From assembly GCA_949152475.1 (NCBI GenBank), contig OX424556.1, positions 13,760,664-13,824,663 on the forward strand: 64,000 bases of DNA, given 5' to 3'. This document shows positions 23,961 through 36,401 of this stretch, piece after piece (position 1 is the first letter of the stretch; every line of letters begins with the position of its first letter). This DNA comes from Terebella lapidaria. Lineage: Eukaryota; Annelida; Polychaeta; Terebellida; Terebellidae. The position numbers were made by a program, and so were the translations under genes. The notes below the pieces were generated by a model. The model did not search any database, was not told the origin of the DNA, and saw only the letters and a list, made by a program, of their open reading frames with translations.

Positions 23961-23966
23961 AATAAA
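23961..23966 (+). terminator. Probable polyadenylation signal of the LRR gene
   Basis: AATAAA lies 242 bases after the stop codon at 23717-23719, in T-rich sequence. It is the first such hexamer downstream. Confidence 0.6.
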
Positions 23967-24730
23967 TGACTAAAAAATGATGTTTGTAGTATAATTTTTC
24001 GTAAATGGTGTTTGTACATGTAGTACATGATACTGGTAGGCTCTGGTTTACACACTATTTGCCCCCGGTGGCCCGGTGTTGTGATTGGTCAGGCTCTTTT
24101 TTTATTCCAAAACTTGGCGTCATTGGATTCTCGTTCTGCCAGTTGTAAAAGGGAAAGCAATTGAGTAAATGATAAAATGGCAATTGGGTAAACGGGGATC
24201 ATAGTGAGTTTATATGGAATTCATAGCCATGAGAGGTCAGGAAGCTAACATAGAACATAAAGTAGGCTCTGGCTTCTGGGGCCCTTAAACGTACCCCATA
24301 TCCCCAGGCAGAAATTAAACGTGCTTGCGTCGCAAAGCACAGGCATCATTTGGTATTTAGGTAGAATGAATCCAAAAGAAGCAGGGGAGCTATCTTGGAA
24401 CATAAAAATGGCTATGGCATCCGGGGCCCGCTCTCTCCCCCAAAACTCTGGATCCGCCCCTGATACATGTATAGTGTGTTGGCAAAAGAAAAATCACACT
24501 ATCTAAATGTATCGGATATTATATGCAACAACATTATGTCAGTTTTTTTCACTTTAGTGAACATCTACTATTGTTGAGTTGAAAGTATATGGTTTTATAT
24601 AAAAGGTGTATAGCAGTACATTTTCAACCTTGAGAGCCTCGAGCATCTAGAGGTCGTTGGCTTCTGAGGCTCGCCTAGGACCCACGCTTTTTTGGCAGGG
24701 TCAACTGCGCCCCCTCTTTTCTAGTCTTCT
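23967..24730. other. Intergenic; possible single end of a DNA transposon
   Basis: Two imperfect copies of an ACATAGAACATAAA...GGGGCCC segment lie at about 24235-24290 and 24385-24435. At 24448-24462, CTGGATCCGCCCCTG is a common terminal sequence of invertebrate DNA transposons, but no matching opposite end was found. No gene is visible. Confidence 0.35.
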
Positions 24731-25061
24731 GTATAATAATAATTGTAGGTTTTGCAACATTCTCAAAGCGCTTTACAATTATTACCCCCGATTTTATGAA
24801 ATGGAACCACTTTCCGACCACCGTCCATTGACAATCACCTATATGTTGCAGCCATTGGCGCAAGGTGACTAAGTCATACATACATTAGCAAACACTGCCA
24901 ATCGGGTACTCATTTGTACGACTGAGTGAACCGAGACACATTGTGATACACACCTTGCCCAAGGGTGTTAGACAGCCAACACAACAGCGCCAGCGCCGCG
25001 GCTCGAACCAACAACCTGCTGGCCACGAGACGAGCGCCTTAACTGACTACGCCACCTGCCC
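24731..25061 (-). mobile_element. tRNA-derived SINE
   Basis: The minus strand starting at 25061 reads GGGCAGGTGGCGTAGTCAG, a pol III A-box region. About 35 bases later comes GGTTCGAGCC, a B box, as in a tRNA head. A body with ACACCCTTGGGCAAGG follows, and the element ends in a LINE-like tail (TGTAAAGCGCTTTGAGAATG) and TTATTATTATA. The head lacks a foldable anticodon arm, so it is not a functional tRNA gene. Confidence 0.82.
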
Positions 25062-27212
25062 TCACGTATCTGTATCCGCCTCTGCTCTTCCTGGATTCCT
25101 GATAAATAAAGCCTGCTGTGTTGGGTGTAATATTATTGGTTCCTGGTTCATTGATTATATTTGCGATACACTTGATCATCATCGCTGTCTAAATATGTAA
25201 ATGACGCACAAAGTGAAACAGTAAATCGTCCAAATACTGGAGCAATTTTTTGGTGATATCGGCCTGTTTCCGAACAGGAAATCTTCCAGGCTTGGACAGG
25301 CCTCTCACAACCTGAGAGGAATGCATGCCATGTCCTCAGACAACTCAACGTGGGCTCTTATCAGATAAAAGCTCATTCACTGGTATATGTACGTTATTTT
25401 CCATGACGAAAACGTCTGGCGAGTTATATCTAGATCCAGCAGATAGCATACGATAATCAAACTGCTCACCTTGACCCTAAGCTCGCAGGTAAATACACAC
25501 ATATATGGCTAATTTCACATGTAGACTGATAAATAGTAAGTAAATGTTAACGGACATGTGCTGTCAATATAGAATATACCTACACAAATGCAATCAATAT
25601 TATTTCTGCATCCCATCAGTGCTATATATGTAGTGTACTTGAATGTTCAGAATCGTGAGGTGAACAATAACTGATTTGTCCATGATTCTAATCAATATCA
25701 GGATTACATATTTGGAAGTTTGAATATATATATGTATGAATTCATGATACTTTAATACCATTTTTACTATTTTCTTTTTTACTGAATAAATCTAGTATTG
25801 AACGGAACGACCGAGAGAACAGATGTTTTGCACCTCGACATATTATGAAGGAAGATATGATGGGAATAAATATACAAAGATTATGCTGATTATTATGATT
25901 GATGATATGAAAATGATTGTGTTATTCAACTAAATACCCAAACTATAATTAATCATACTCGAACATGGGACTGCGAAGAGTACAAAAATGTTTAATTCAT
26001 GATCACTTGCCTACTTACTGGTATTCATTGTTGCATTATTCAATGTTATCGAATGAAAATACTGGTACTAATCATTATGTGGATTCTGGTATTTGTCAAT
26101 CATATTTTGTTCTGTTTCCCCATATGAGGTGATAATTGTTTAGAAAGTCATAACCCATTTGCAATAATGATTTTTAGTTTTTCATGGTAAATACTTCAAC
26201 TTCATCATGTTTGTATATCAAACGTTCGATAATTATACTTTTGAATAAATCAATGTTAAATCCCATCAACAGCAAAACACACCGTGTGTGACACACATAT
26301 TGTATGAGGTGTCAAGAGGTGATTCCAAAGCTTTGTGTTTTCTTTGCTTACGAAAAACCATCAAATCAATGCACAAGACAAGTAATTTGCATTGCTAAAA
26401 TATTTATTTGAGAACTTGTACATGTATTTGTATGAACGCACATATATGTTGTGTGAATGAGCCTGAAACATATCAAACTAAACGTAAATGCAATGACTAT
26501 GGTAATGGATGTATCGATATGAAATTACGTTTATTTGTTTCGTTACACGTAATGTTTTTATAACCTATATAGGTATACATGTATGACTCAAAAGTGACAG
26601 TCGTAGACATTGAAGACATACATTTGACATTATTACTTACATAACATTATCAATGGTATCCAAGATGAATGAAAAATAAGTTATAAAATACAAGTATTAC
26701 ACAATGGCCGATATGCGGTGTCAAATAAATTAAGAGAGCACCGAACTGTCTTGAAATATATTCAACCTGACGACATTATTTACGATGCGACTGGCTGGAA
26801 ACCCTCAGCCTGTGATCGAGCTTGAGTGAGGGCTAATAAAGAACCTCCACTTCAAACACGTGTAGGCCTATGCTACATGCTTGGCGACAGAATATTTATT
26901 GTGACATTAATATAGTTACTCCATAATGGCTAATGGCCAGGTCTTGACAAACACTTGAATATTAATTAGAACATTATATGACATAAACCGATGCTATGAC
27001 ACGATGTTATGACACGGATAATGGTACTTAGCTCTCATACATAGAAAAAGTAGGTGCACATTGGCTAAAAATTTCCGTTGTGTTGTTAACTTGTGTGGGT
27101 ACGTCCTCTTCTTTAGTGGAGATGAAGCTTTGTCTATGAATATGATATAGCAGTCTGACATTCGTAGCGACACTGATCAGGGAATGATGTATTCCTACGC
27201 GATGCACATGTC
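25062..27212. other. Intergenic, no gene recognised
   Basis: AT-rich, with only very short open frames. No repeat with clear ends was found. Confidence 0.5.
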
Positions 27213-27745
27213 CTATCCCACCATCGGCGCTTCCGCCACATTACCGTCCGCTCCGACCTTGATCCTCACGCGATCTGTTTTGTAGTCCATCGACATCATG
27301 TCATTGACATTGACTACTTGGGTCTGCAAGGAAAGCGAAAGCGTATTATTTAACAAATTTTCATCCATAAACCTACCACTCATATAGCATATTATTATAC
27401 ATGCAACTTGTTGCAATTTATCAAAAAGATGTCTCAATGAAGTGCTCCAATCATAGAGCAGTTTTTTTGCTCTATGCTCCAATGTTGATGCATTTAGATT
27501 CTTGACTTACATTGACGTCGGGTCGATCGGCCTTGACTGCCGCCTCTGCGTCGGCGCCACTCTGTAATGTTCAAAGTGATGTCCACGTGGTGTTACTGGG
27601 ATATATGTATTCCTAATGTTACAGGTTACCTATATGATACGGAAATATACAGCTTCTAAATTATATGCAGACATAGGTACGTGTATATGAAAACAACACT
27701 GACCTTTCCGACAAGTTCGGGCCACTTTGTCTTCTGATCAGCCAT
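27213..27745 (-). CDS. Potato inhibitor I (eglin c / CI-2 type) serine protease inhibitor, copy 1
   Basis: Three coding exons (27704-27745, 27511-27561, 27213-27323; 42, 51 and 111 bases) with GT-AG introns, all phase 0, encode 67 residues. The order is that of the family: MADQKTKWPELVGK with the conserved Trp-Pro-Glu-Leu-Val-Gly, a helix (DAEAAVKADRPDVN), then the reactive loop MMSMDYKTDRVRI and the C-terminal ADGNV...PMVG strand. By alignment with CI-2 (TMEYRIDRVR) the P1 residue is Met (MSM|DY), suiting subtilisin- or chymotrypsin/elastase-like targets. There is no signal peptide, so it is cytosolic or leaves by another route. The length is normal for the family. Upstream lie an untranslated exon and TATA box. 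Confidence 0.92.
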
Positions 27746-28328
27746 GGTTAGTTATGTATCTGTAAAATTGATTTTTGTTAATCAACGTTCGTACTTAACG
27801 TAATCAGAAAATAAAAATCAAATATATGTAATAAGGGTAAGGCTGTAATAATCCATGAAGATACGTCTCCATGGACACTACAGATGTCTAGATCATGGTG
27901 CTTGGTGCTTGGATATTTTTTTAGCCACAAGCTTAATTGAGCTTGTACCTAACCTGCATGTACATAGATTAGGCTAAATATTATACATACAATATCAGGA
28001 GAATTGTTCTGAACTAGCAAATCACGTTATGTATTTTAAACACTGATTGCAAAGATTCATGCTACTACATAAGCCTATTCGATCACCGTAGGCCTATAGC
28101 TTGATCTCATTTATCCCATCACTGATCACACCGCCGTAACCATGGTGATACTGTAGGCTAACGTGTTACACTGGACTCTATCTAGCGTGTTGCAGTTTAC
28201 CGTTCACAATACACATAGATACTTTATGTTTTAGGATTTCGGAATGGTTTAGTGCATTGACAATGCAAGTAACACATCGCTCACATGGTCTGACAACATG
28301 AGGACTACACCGACAGCCCGACACTTAC

Positions 28329-28392
28329 CTTTACTTTCGAAGAACAATTTTCCACAGAGCACGCTGAGGTTTGTAGTGTCCCGGTTATATAG
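28329..28392 (-). promoter_or_regulatory. TATA promoter and 5' untranslated exon of inhibitor copy 1
   Basis: On the minus strand CTATATAACC lies at 28383-28392. Some 20-30 bases further begins a short exon ending CGAAAGTAAAG then GTAAGTG, a strong donor, at 28329. The first coding exon has a matching acceptor (TTTTACAG) ending at 27760, 14 bases before its ATG. The start site is inferred from TATA spacing. Confidence 0.65.
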
Positions 28393-28514
28393 AGGCTCTC
28401 GGACCCATAGAGGCGTTATCTATGGACGCGGCGGGTTTTATCTCGGGCCAAGAGGATGGGCAAACAAGCCGGACCGTCCGCGTACCTAGCACAACATCAC
28501 AGCCTGTACGCGTA

Positions 28515-29701
28515 GCCAGGCCATACCAATATAGGTCACGGGTTCTCATACATGTCGTACATAGTCAGGCCACACAAATTTAGGTCACGGGTTCTTGTAC
28601 ATGTCCTATATGCAGAGTCAGGCCACGCCATTGTTAGACTGGCGGTGCTTGTACCGGACATGGCCAGGCCAAAACAATGTGGCCCATGGGTTGTTGTACA
28701 TGTAATACAAGACATGGCCAGGCCGATACAATGTGGCCCATGGGTTCTTGTACAGGTAATACAAGACATGGCCAGGCCAAGACAGTGTGGCCCATGGGTT
28801 CTTGTACATGCAATGCAAGACATGGCCAGGCCGAGACAATGTGGCCCATGGGTTCTTGTACATGTAATACAAGACATGGCCAGGCCAAGACAATGTAACC
28901 CATGGGTTCTTGTACATGCAATACAAGACATGGCCAGGCCGATACAATGTGTCCCATGGGTTCTTGTACATGTAATACAAGACATGGCCAGGCCAAGACA
29001 ATGTAACCCATGGGTTCTTGTACATGCAATACAAGACATGGCCAGGCCGATACAAGGTGGCCCATGGGTTCTTGTACATGCAATACAAGACATGGCCAGG
29101 CCGAGACAATGTGGCCCATGGGTTCTTGTACATGTAATGCAAGACATGGCCAGGCCAAGACATGTGGCCCATGTGTTCTTGTACATGTAATACAATACAT
29201 GGCCAGGCCAAGACAATGTGGCCCATGTGTTCTTGTACATGTAATACAAGACATGGTCAGGCCAAGACAATGTGGCCCATGGGTTCTTGTACATGTAATA
29301 CAAGACATGGCCAGGCCAAGACAATGTAGCCCATGTGTTCTTGTACATGTAATACAAGACATGGCCAGGCCAAGACAATGTGGCCCATGTGTTCTTGTAC
29401 ATGTAATACAAGACATGGGGAGGCCAAGACAATGTAGCCCATGGGTTCTTGTACATGTAATACAAGACATGGCCAGGCCAAGACAATGTAGCCCATGGGT
29501 TTTTGTACATGTAATACAAAACAATGTCAGGCCAAGACAATGTGGCCCACGCGTTTTTGTACATGTAACACAAGACATGGCCAGACCTAGACAATGTGGC
29601 CCACGGATTTTTGTACATGTAATACAAGACATGGTCAGGCCAAGACAATGTGGCCCACGGGTTTTTGTACATGTAATACTAGACATGGCCAGGCCAAGAC
29701 A
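28515..29701. repeat. 54-bp satellite array (about 22 copies), part 1
   Basis: The units read GACATGGCCAGGCC(A/G)A then GACAATGTGGCCCATG, GGTTCTTGTACATG and TAATACAA. The spacing is 54 bases (for example 28711, 28765, 28819). The first three units are diverged. Because 54 is a multiple of three and the unit lacks stops, long open frames appear on both strands (up to 378 codons). They are 18-residue periodic and best explained by the repeat. The array continues at 30748. Confidence 0.95.
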
Positions 29702-30747
29702 ATGCCATTTCCTGCTTGATTGTCCAAGTAACTCAGATGCGAGACGCATTCTGGCTATAGAGCTTGCCAGCCTCCTAGTACCAGGTGTGCATTATTCATT
29801 GTTTTTGCCAGAATCTACCGATGACAAGAAACATTTTATAAAATGTATTTTACATGGTTTTACTGATCTTTCATACTATGATAATAAGGTTGTATTCAAA
29901 GCTGTTCAACATTTCATTTCTATAACTAAACGCTTCTGAATTGTCTCAATATAAATATATAAAATGTCATTAGTATCCCTTGAAATTGTTTGTAATTCCA
30001 CTGGTGTCCACTGTAAAAAGTTCACTAGTAACGTTATAATATATGATCTGTTCATTATTGTTTATATGTTCATATATTCTGCGCCATACCAGTTGATATA
30101 TATATATATGCGCAGTTTTCATCTTAAAGGTTATTATGAAGTGTATTATTTAGTCGGTGTGGGTACGGTATTTTTTGGCGGGGAAGGCTTGTGCGCGGCG
30201 GCAACACGATATGACTATGCTACTGATTTTAGGCTACGATGACTGATTGGCGTGACCTTGCGTCCATGTCAGTCGGAGTGATTTTATAGAATTTGCGTTA
30301 GTATCTTTCGGATATCGTGCACACATTTTGCAAATTAATAAATGAATCATTTCCGATAACCTTTCTTAGTCCTCTGGCAATTTTTATTATTATTATTTAT
30401 ATTATTATTTTTTGGATGTCTGGATGTGTGTGTATATATCGGTATATTAGTTATAAATATTTTTCTGGGGTGCACGATCTATCACTGTTGAAAGTTGGGT
30501 ATGTATTGTTTATTATTATAACGTGGTAGAACAGACATGTTTGTCTACGGTGCATACCTCCACTGAATACACTATTGTTCTTATATATATATCACCCTGT
30601 ACTCTATGTATTTCAGTTGGAAAATAAATTACTTACTTACTTACTTACTTCCTGCACTTGTTGTACAGAGCACGGAGGAGACCCCCTAGTGGCTACGGCT
30701 ATGGGGAATCCTCCTAAAACAAATAAAGTTTACATTTACATTAAGAC
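29702..30747 (+). mobile_element. LINE 3'-end insertion in the 54-bp array
   Basis: The sequence opens in frame with HFLLDCPSNSDARR and ends TKRF-stop near 29939, a LINE reverse-transcriptase C-terminus (compare HFFLHCP in the LINE at 250-2190). An AT-rich tail follows, ending in (ACTT)n at 30625-30650, then about 95 bases of different sequence ending TTTACATTTACATT. The 54-bp array resumes at once. AAGACAATG occurs at both junctions, consistent with a 9-base target-site duplication. The element is strongly 5'-truncated. The last 95 bases may belong to a second short element. Confidence 0.75.
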
Positions 30748-30870
30748 AATGTGGCCCATGGATTCATGTACATGTAATACAAGACAATGTCAGGCCAAGA
30801 CAATTTGGCCATTTTGTACATGTAAGACAGGCCATGGTCAGGCCATGCCAACGTAGGGCAGATGTTCTTT
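30748..30870. repeat. 54-bp satellite array, part 2 (beyond the LINE insertion)
   Basis: Two to three diverged units with GACAATGTGGCCCATGG, TGTACATGTAATACAAGACA and GGTCAGGCCA continue the array in the same orientation as the copies before 29701. Confidence 0.8.
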
Positions 30871-32430
30871 TCATGGGCTATAGGCAACATCTATAGGCGA
30901 AATTATCAGAGGTTCGTTTTACTTGTGATATAAAAATTGGTTGGGCCGGGTGGGCCCACCATAAAAATGTATTTAGATTGTGTAACTGATTTATTAAGTG
31001 CAGAGAGCTGGGATTGTTCCGTGAAGGCCTATTGTTCTGAAGCAGATGACCACACAGTTTACAGGTAAAGAAGGCCTACAGGTACATTATTTTCGCCTTG
31101 GTAAATAAGAATGAAACCGAGGGACCCACACGTGTTGCTTGCGGAACAATTAGCACGTCCATCCTCTTAGTCATCTGTGTACAACTTCCTGATCATATTT
31201 TTCATCATCACTGATAATGAGTACTTATACCAGACAGTATGTATTGGAGATTGGTCTAACCCACTACACGACCATGATCGCTTGGTTACATAAAATTATC
31301 CATATCCGTTCTTATCATATAAATGGCGTCGAAAAAACCAAGCTCGATATAAATTACTATCAAGATAAGGCATTTGGTGAAGGGTTGGAAGCCATTACCT
31401 ACAAATTAGTTGAGGAGAGGGCGTCTCGAGTAACATGTAGACACACGATGATAGTGATGAAAGCGTCGCGTCACATGCAGCTGTTGAGTGGTTGCTGAGA
31501 ACCACGGAGCCTGACCAGACCGGTAACCTGGGAAACGGGTTACCTGGTTACCGGCTGGCACGTCCCCACAAACTCAAAATACGCAATATGTCATGAAACA
31601 TATATTTTTTCCACGCATATATGTATATGACAGGCATGTGTCGATCTGCCGAATTAAGTCCACCAAACTCCAGTTTATTATCGAAGACCTGGCCATTTTT
31701 CGGTGATTTGTGGTTACCAAAATGCGGATTCCCTGCAATTGTGCTGATATTCTGGCAATAACATATTGACTGCGAGTTTGTTGTTTGAGATGTGTGATAC
31801 TTGTCTATTATTCATCACGACCGTCCGCGAATCGTTAATATTTACTGTATTCTTTTTACTATAAACAAGCAATGCAGTTAACGTTATTGTTATTAGGAAA
31901 ATAATCATTATTGAAGTTTTTTTTATTGAAGGTTATGTTTGATGAGAACGGAGTGTAAAATTTGCTAAATTTCATGTATTTCTTTCAATGTACTCTAATT
32001 ATTTATTGAGATGCTAGTATCACAAGTATGTTCAACTTTCCCACGACTTCAGGCCAGCTGTTTTTTTTATCCTACACATACACTCAGTTATTCGTGCTTG
32101 AAGCAGGAACGTCGAGGGGGGTCTCGAAATATACACACTGCAGAATATTTCCCGTTGGCCACGGATGCCACACGGTATCACTACGGACTTCCAGGCAGCG
32201 CTACGGTAATGCCACGGTCGTGTCTTGGTCATCCCGGTGACACGACGGTTTCACTACGGCTCCACTACGGATCGGCAAGCTACGGTTCGGTAGCACTACA
32301 GATACACCACAATGAACCCCGGATCAGACCATTTTTCTGCCGTAGCACTGCTAGGGTGTCACCGGGGTCCCAGGGAGACTGGTACTTCAACTTTTCTGCC
32401 GTACTTCAACGTCCACATTCTCATCTTTTA
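30871..32430. other. Intergenic, no gene recognised
   Basis: A 93-codon open frame at 31217-31498 has no recognisable domain. A small GGTAACC-rich palindromic patch lies at 31519-31555. The stretch 32160-32330 repeats the words ACTACGG and CTACGG, origin unknown. Confidence 0.4.
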
Positions 32431-33266
32431 AAGTTCACGGCCGAATATTTGTGAAATTTCAAACAAAAATTCTAAAATCTAGTTCAAGTAAGTACCCCCA
32501 CCCCTCTCCTAAAAAATGGCCAAATTATGGCGAGAATAGTGAAAAAGGAGCGAATTAAGGAGCGAATTAAGTTAAAATGTAATTCAAACCAATGTAATTC
32601 TCTCTTTTTTTGGCTGGAAAATAAATGGCTTGAATTACATTTTAATTTAAATCGCTGAAAATCCATCGCAGAATCTCGCTGTTTTATTTCAGTGTGCCAC
32701 CAGGTGCTCTTTTTTCAAAAACACAATAATAGGTAACTCATCGCAGAATCTCACTGGCGGGCCAACCATTTGACACGTATACACGCCAGTCAAATCGTCC
32801 AAGTGTGACAGGCCCATAAGCGGTAATTAATCTATCGCCTCTTCACAATTGAGCCAATTAAACACTCAATGAGAGTTTTCATGAAAATAAAAACGTTTGA
32901 AATTTAGGCTAAAACTGGTTCAACCGTGTAAATTATGTTCAAAGGTATAATCCATTGTCAAAGCGTATAGTAATTTCATAGAAATATAAGCAAGGCTATA
33001 TTTTTATGGTAATTCTGGTCTGATCTTGTTTGTCGGAGTTTGAGTTTTAGTGAACATGACAATATTCTGTTTGAAAATTCATATTGTACATTTCTCATGA
33101 AGTCAAAAAAGTTGTAAACAAATAAAGAAGAGCCACCTAGAAATGATACAAACAATCAGACACGAGCGAATTCGGTCGCAACAAATGAATACATGTATAT
33201 TGTCTTTGTTTCCCACAAAGTGTCCATTCCTTCCCTGACGGTCCTTGCCGTGTACTTGTGGTCAGT

Positions 33267-36200
33267 CTACCCAATACTCGGCGTAACCGCCACATTTCCG
33301 TCATAATAGCGATCTTACGTTAATACGGTTACGGATGCGTGAATTCACAACTGAATATATAATCCACCAATGGGCTAGCAAGAAGAGGACGGTCACGGTC
33401 TGATGGCGTTCGTCGTGACCGTCATGTCTCTATTTTCAATGACTAATGAGGACTGAATATGTAAATGCCGTAAGACTTTGTTATCACGCGTGGAAAACTG
33501 TTTAATTTGGGACTGAACTTACATATGAAAACAACACATGAGTACATGCTTATAAGATATATTTCCCACAGATCATTCAAAAGTTAAACTAAAGTTGAAT
33601 GTTTGTGAAGGAAAACATACTTTTCTGTCAAATCATTGAAACAAAGTGTTATACGAAGCATTGCTGATTCATTGTGATGTGATCGATATCAGACTCAAGT
33701 CAGGGAGGTGAGGGATGTTAGCACGTTATTACAGTACTAACTGATTGTGGCCACATGGGTTCCCTCAGACTTTGAATGTACGTGTCAGTGACGAAAAGAT
33801 ATTCGTAATTTTACTCGTGGAAATGGACGCATGTAAAGTATAACATTTCTGATGATCTTGGAGTGGCGAGAGTATTGGACTTGCAGAAGTGTCGTTTTTC
33901 TATGATCATGGTCGAAATTGACATGTTTTTTATCAATATACATATATTAGGTTTATAACTGTAGCATACTTTCCGTTAGGACCCAGCCCCAAAACTTATC
34001 CCGGTGCATACACTCATGTACATGTACGCGTCCCCTTCCACGCTTTAGATTACGAACATTTTCAATGGATGTTTCAAAATTTATAGAACATTGCCGTTTG
34101 ACTCTCTGGTGCATTATGCCAATGTGCACGATGATATTTTTATCCGTTACTGAATCGCGGCCAAAAAGGAGTTTATTCATTGAATTTTGCTCTTTGTTCT
34201 ACGGCATGCATGCCCAGAACGAACATTAGCACCCTGCCAAATGGCATAGAGCGTTGTCCGGCCTAGTTCTTTTGTTTAGGGGTCAGGTCATGTTGTTGTC
34301 AACGCTGTCATGCTAACTTTTTGGCAGCTGATGCCGACACATGGGGAGTAAAGCATTTTTTCTGTAAACTTCTGACCATATTACCTTAGATCGGGGGTTC
34401 GATGCAGGGTAAGAGATACTAATGTACAACTATATGCTGTCTAATTATCCATAAGAAACTGATTTGTTCAGAAATAGGCCCTCGCCCACAGACGTGGTCC
34501 ACAAATATGTAGTGTCCAAACATTGATCACAATGTTTTCAAAACTTATGGCCCATGTACAGCAACACTGTATGAACTGGAGGTGTCAAATACTTCAAACT
34601 TCAATTGTGAGCAATATAAAGGTCTAACGTCATCTAAATAGGGCTCTAATAATTTATTATTGAATCGCTTGTGGCGTGTCAACGCTCTAAGGACGTGGTG
34701 TACGCTCTAAAGCTGCCTGGTGAATGTTTACAGTCTCGATTTGCTTGCAGTAATGGGTAGTCTTTGGGTGGAATATCCAAAACGGGTTCATGGAAACTTC
34801 ACATAAAACGCTTCAGAAAATTGTTACTTGTTCATCAAACAACCAAAAGACATTCCCATTGACTGTTTATACTTCCTGGAGAAGGTATAATAACTTCGAC
34901 CAGATAGCGTTAGAGCGTAGACCATGTCCTTAGAGCGTTGACACGCCAAAAGCATTACAATTATAAATTATTACAGCCCTATTTAGATGACGGTGTGCAT
35001 TTATTTTGCTCACAATTGAAGTTTAGAGTACTTAAAACCTCCAGTTCATACAGTGTTGCTGTACGCGGGCCGTGAGTATCGAATACATTGCGATCAATCT
35101 TTGGACACTACATAATTGTGGGCCACATCCGTGGGCGAGGGCCTATTTTTTAACAAACCAGGCTCCAATGGATAATTGGACAGCACAGGATTATACATTT
35201 GTATCTCACACACTGCATCGAAAACTCGTTCCAAAGTAATATGGTCAGTATTTTACAGAAAAAATATTTTACTCACCATGTGTCGTAATCAGTTCAGAAA
35301 AAGTTCGCCTTACAGCGTTGACAATAACATGACCTGACCCCTAAACAAAAGAGCTGGGTCGGACAACGCTCTATGCCATTTGGCAGGGTGTTAGTGTTCT
35401 TCAACAGTGCAGTTGTTTATATCGGGTGATCATTCCCGGCGCTTTGCACGAGTTGCGCTCATCGAAATTGCCTCATGCATATATTCGTCACATTAGTATA
35501 TTCTCCTCATTGAAAATAGAGACAGAACGGTCACGACGAACGCCATTAGACCATGACCGTCATTTTCTCGCTGCCCCATTGGTTGATTATATATTCAGTC
35601 GTGAAATCACGCATCCGTAACCGTATTAACGTAAGATCGCTCCTCAGACGGTAACGGGCGCCATCATGCCATGCACTCGTACCTGCTCAACAGGTGAGCA
35701 TTCTGTGTGGAGTTGGGTGGAGTGACTGAATTTCATTCTGGATATACTTCATGTGCACAAACATACAGCACATGCGGTTGGTTTATATGCACGAAAACAG
35801 CACAAATATATTCAACGCTTTGCATTTATTTTCAGAGTTTTTATTACAAAACATGTGCATGTTATACGTGTACATGTACAACAATAATAACTGGTTGTGG
35901 TTGGTACACCTGACAGATGATTAATATTTGTAGGTTTGTACACCTGGAGAGGAGTTTATCCTGTAACGGGTGCCCTGACCACCTTTCGATCCTGGTTCAC
36001 CACAATCCAGACCCTATCCTCTCTGTAGTCAGCTGTCACTGCCATCATCGGTCCTATTATCTGTGTCTGATCGAAACATCTATCATTTTAAAGTATCATT
36101 GTGAGGGGAAAAGGGCAATTCATAAAGTCGTTGTCCATATTTGTATTCATGTTTGGAATGTTGAATTCACCGTGACATCGGGTCTCTCTGCTTTGATGAC

Positions 36201-36401
36201 AGATTCTGCTTCTTCCCCCGTCTAAAAGTGCCGTGAAACATACGCGTCTTATCAGAATCAATTATCCAGAGCATGGTGAACGTGAACACTAGATTTGTTT
36301 CTATTTCGTTTATTAAGACAAGACAATAATTGAGTGTTGATATCATTTTGTGAACTCACCTTCCCCACCAATTCGGGCCATGTAGATTTTTTATCTGCCA
36401 T
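33267..36401 (-). pseudogene. Potato inhibitor I gene, copy 2, last exon split by an inserted element
   Basis: Exon 1 (36360-36401, MADKKSTWPELVGK) and exon 2 (36171-36221, TGEEAESVIKAERPDVT) are intact with good donors and acceptors. Exon 3 begins correctly at 35682 (VRVHGMMAPVT) but stops matching near 35646, just before the reactive-site Met expected from copy 3. The rest of the exon, ending in the family's PSIG-stop codons (GNVAVTPSIG when read against copy 3), is found 2.3 kb away at 33267-33306. Between them is an inverted-repeat element. About 30 bases of the exon, covering the reactive loop, are missing at the junction. As read, translation ends soon after APVTV. The gene cannot encode a working inhibitor of the usual length. 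Confidence 0.85.
33307..35645. mobile_element. 2.3-kb inverted-repeat DNA element inserted in an inhibitor exon
   Basis: The ends are mirror images: AGCGATCTTACGTTAATACGG at 33307 and CCGTATTAACGTAAGATCGC at 35620-35640, with similarity for about 175 bases. A second, inner pair of arms (34217-34725 and 34895-35403, about 500 bases, roughly 80% alike by eye) flanks a spacer of about 170 bases. The left half has some 670 extra bases (about 33480-34216) without a partner on the right. No transposase frame is visible. No clear target-site duplication was found, possibly because the exon lost bases. Confidence 0.75.

Noticed and set aside
24990-25061. Functional tRNA gene
   Set aside because: A and B boxes are present but the acceptor and anticodon stems do not fold, and the unit continues into a SINE body and LINE-like tail.
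28536-29939. Long open frames (378, 371, 309 and 212 codons) on both strands
   Set aside because: They are produced by a 54-bp stop-free tandem unit. No start context, domain or splice structure supports a protein.
31217-31498. 93-codon plus-strand frame
   Set aside because: No recognisable domain and no promoter or splice evidence were found; the length is within chance for this region.
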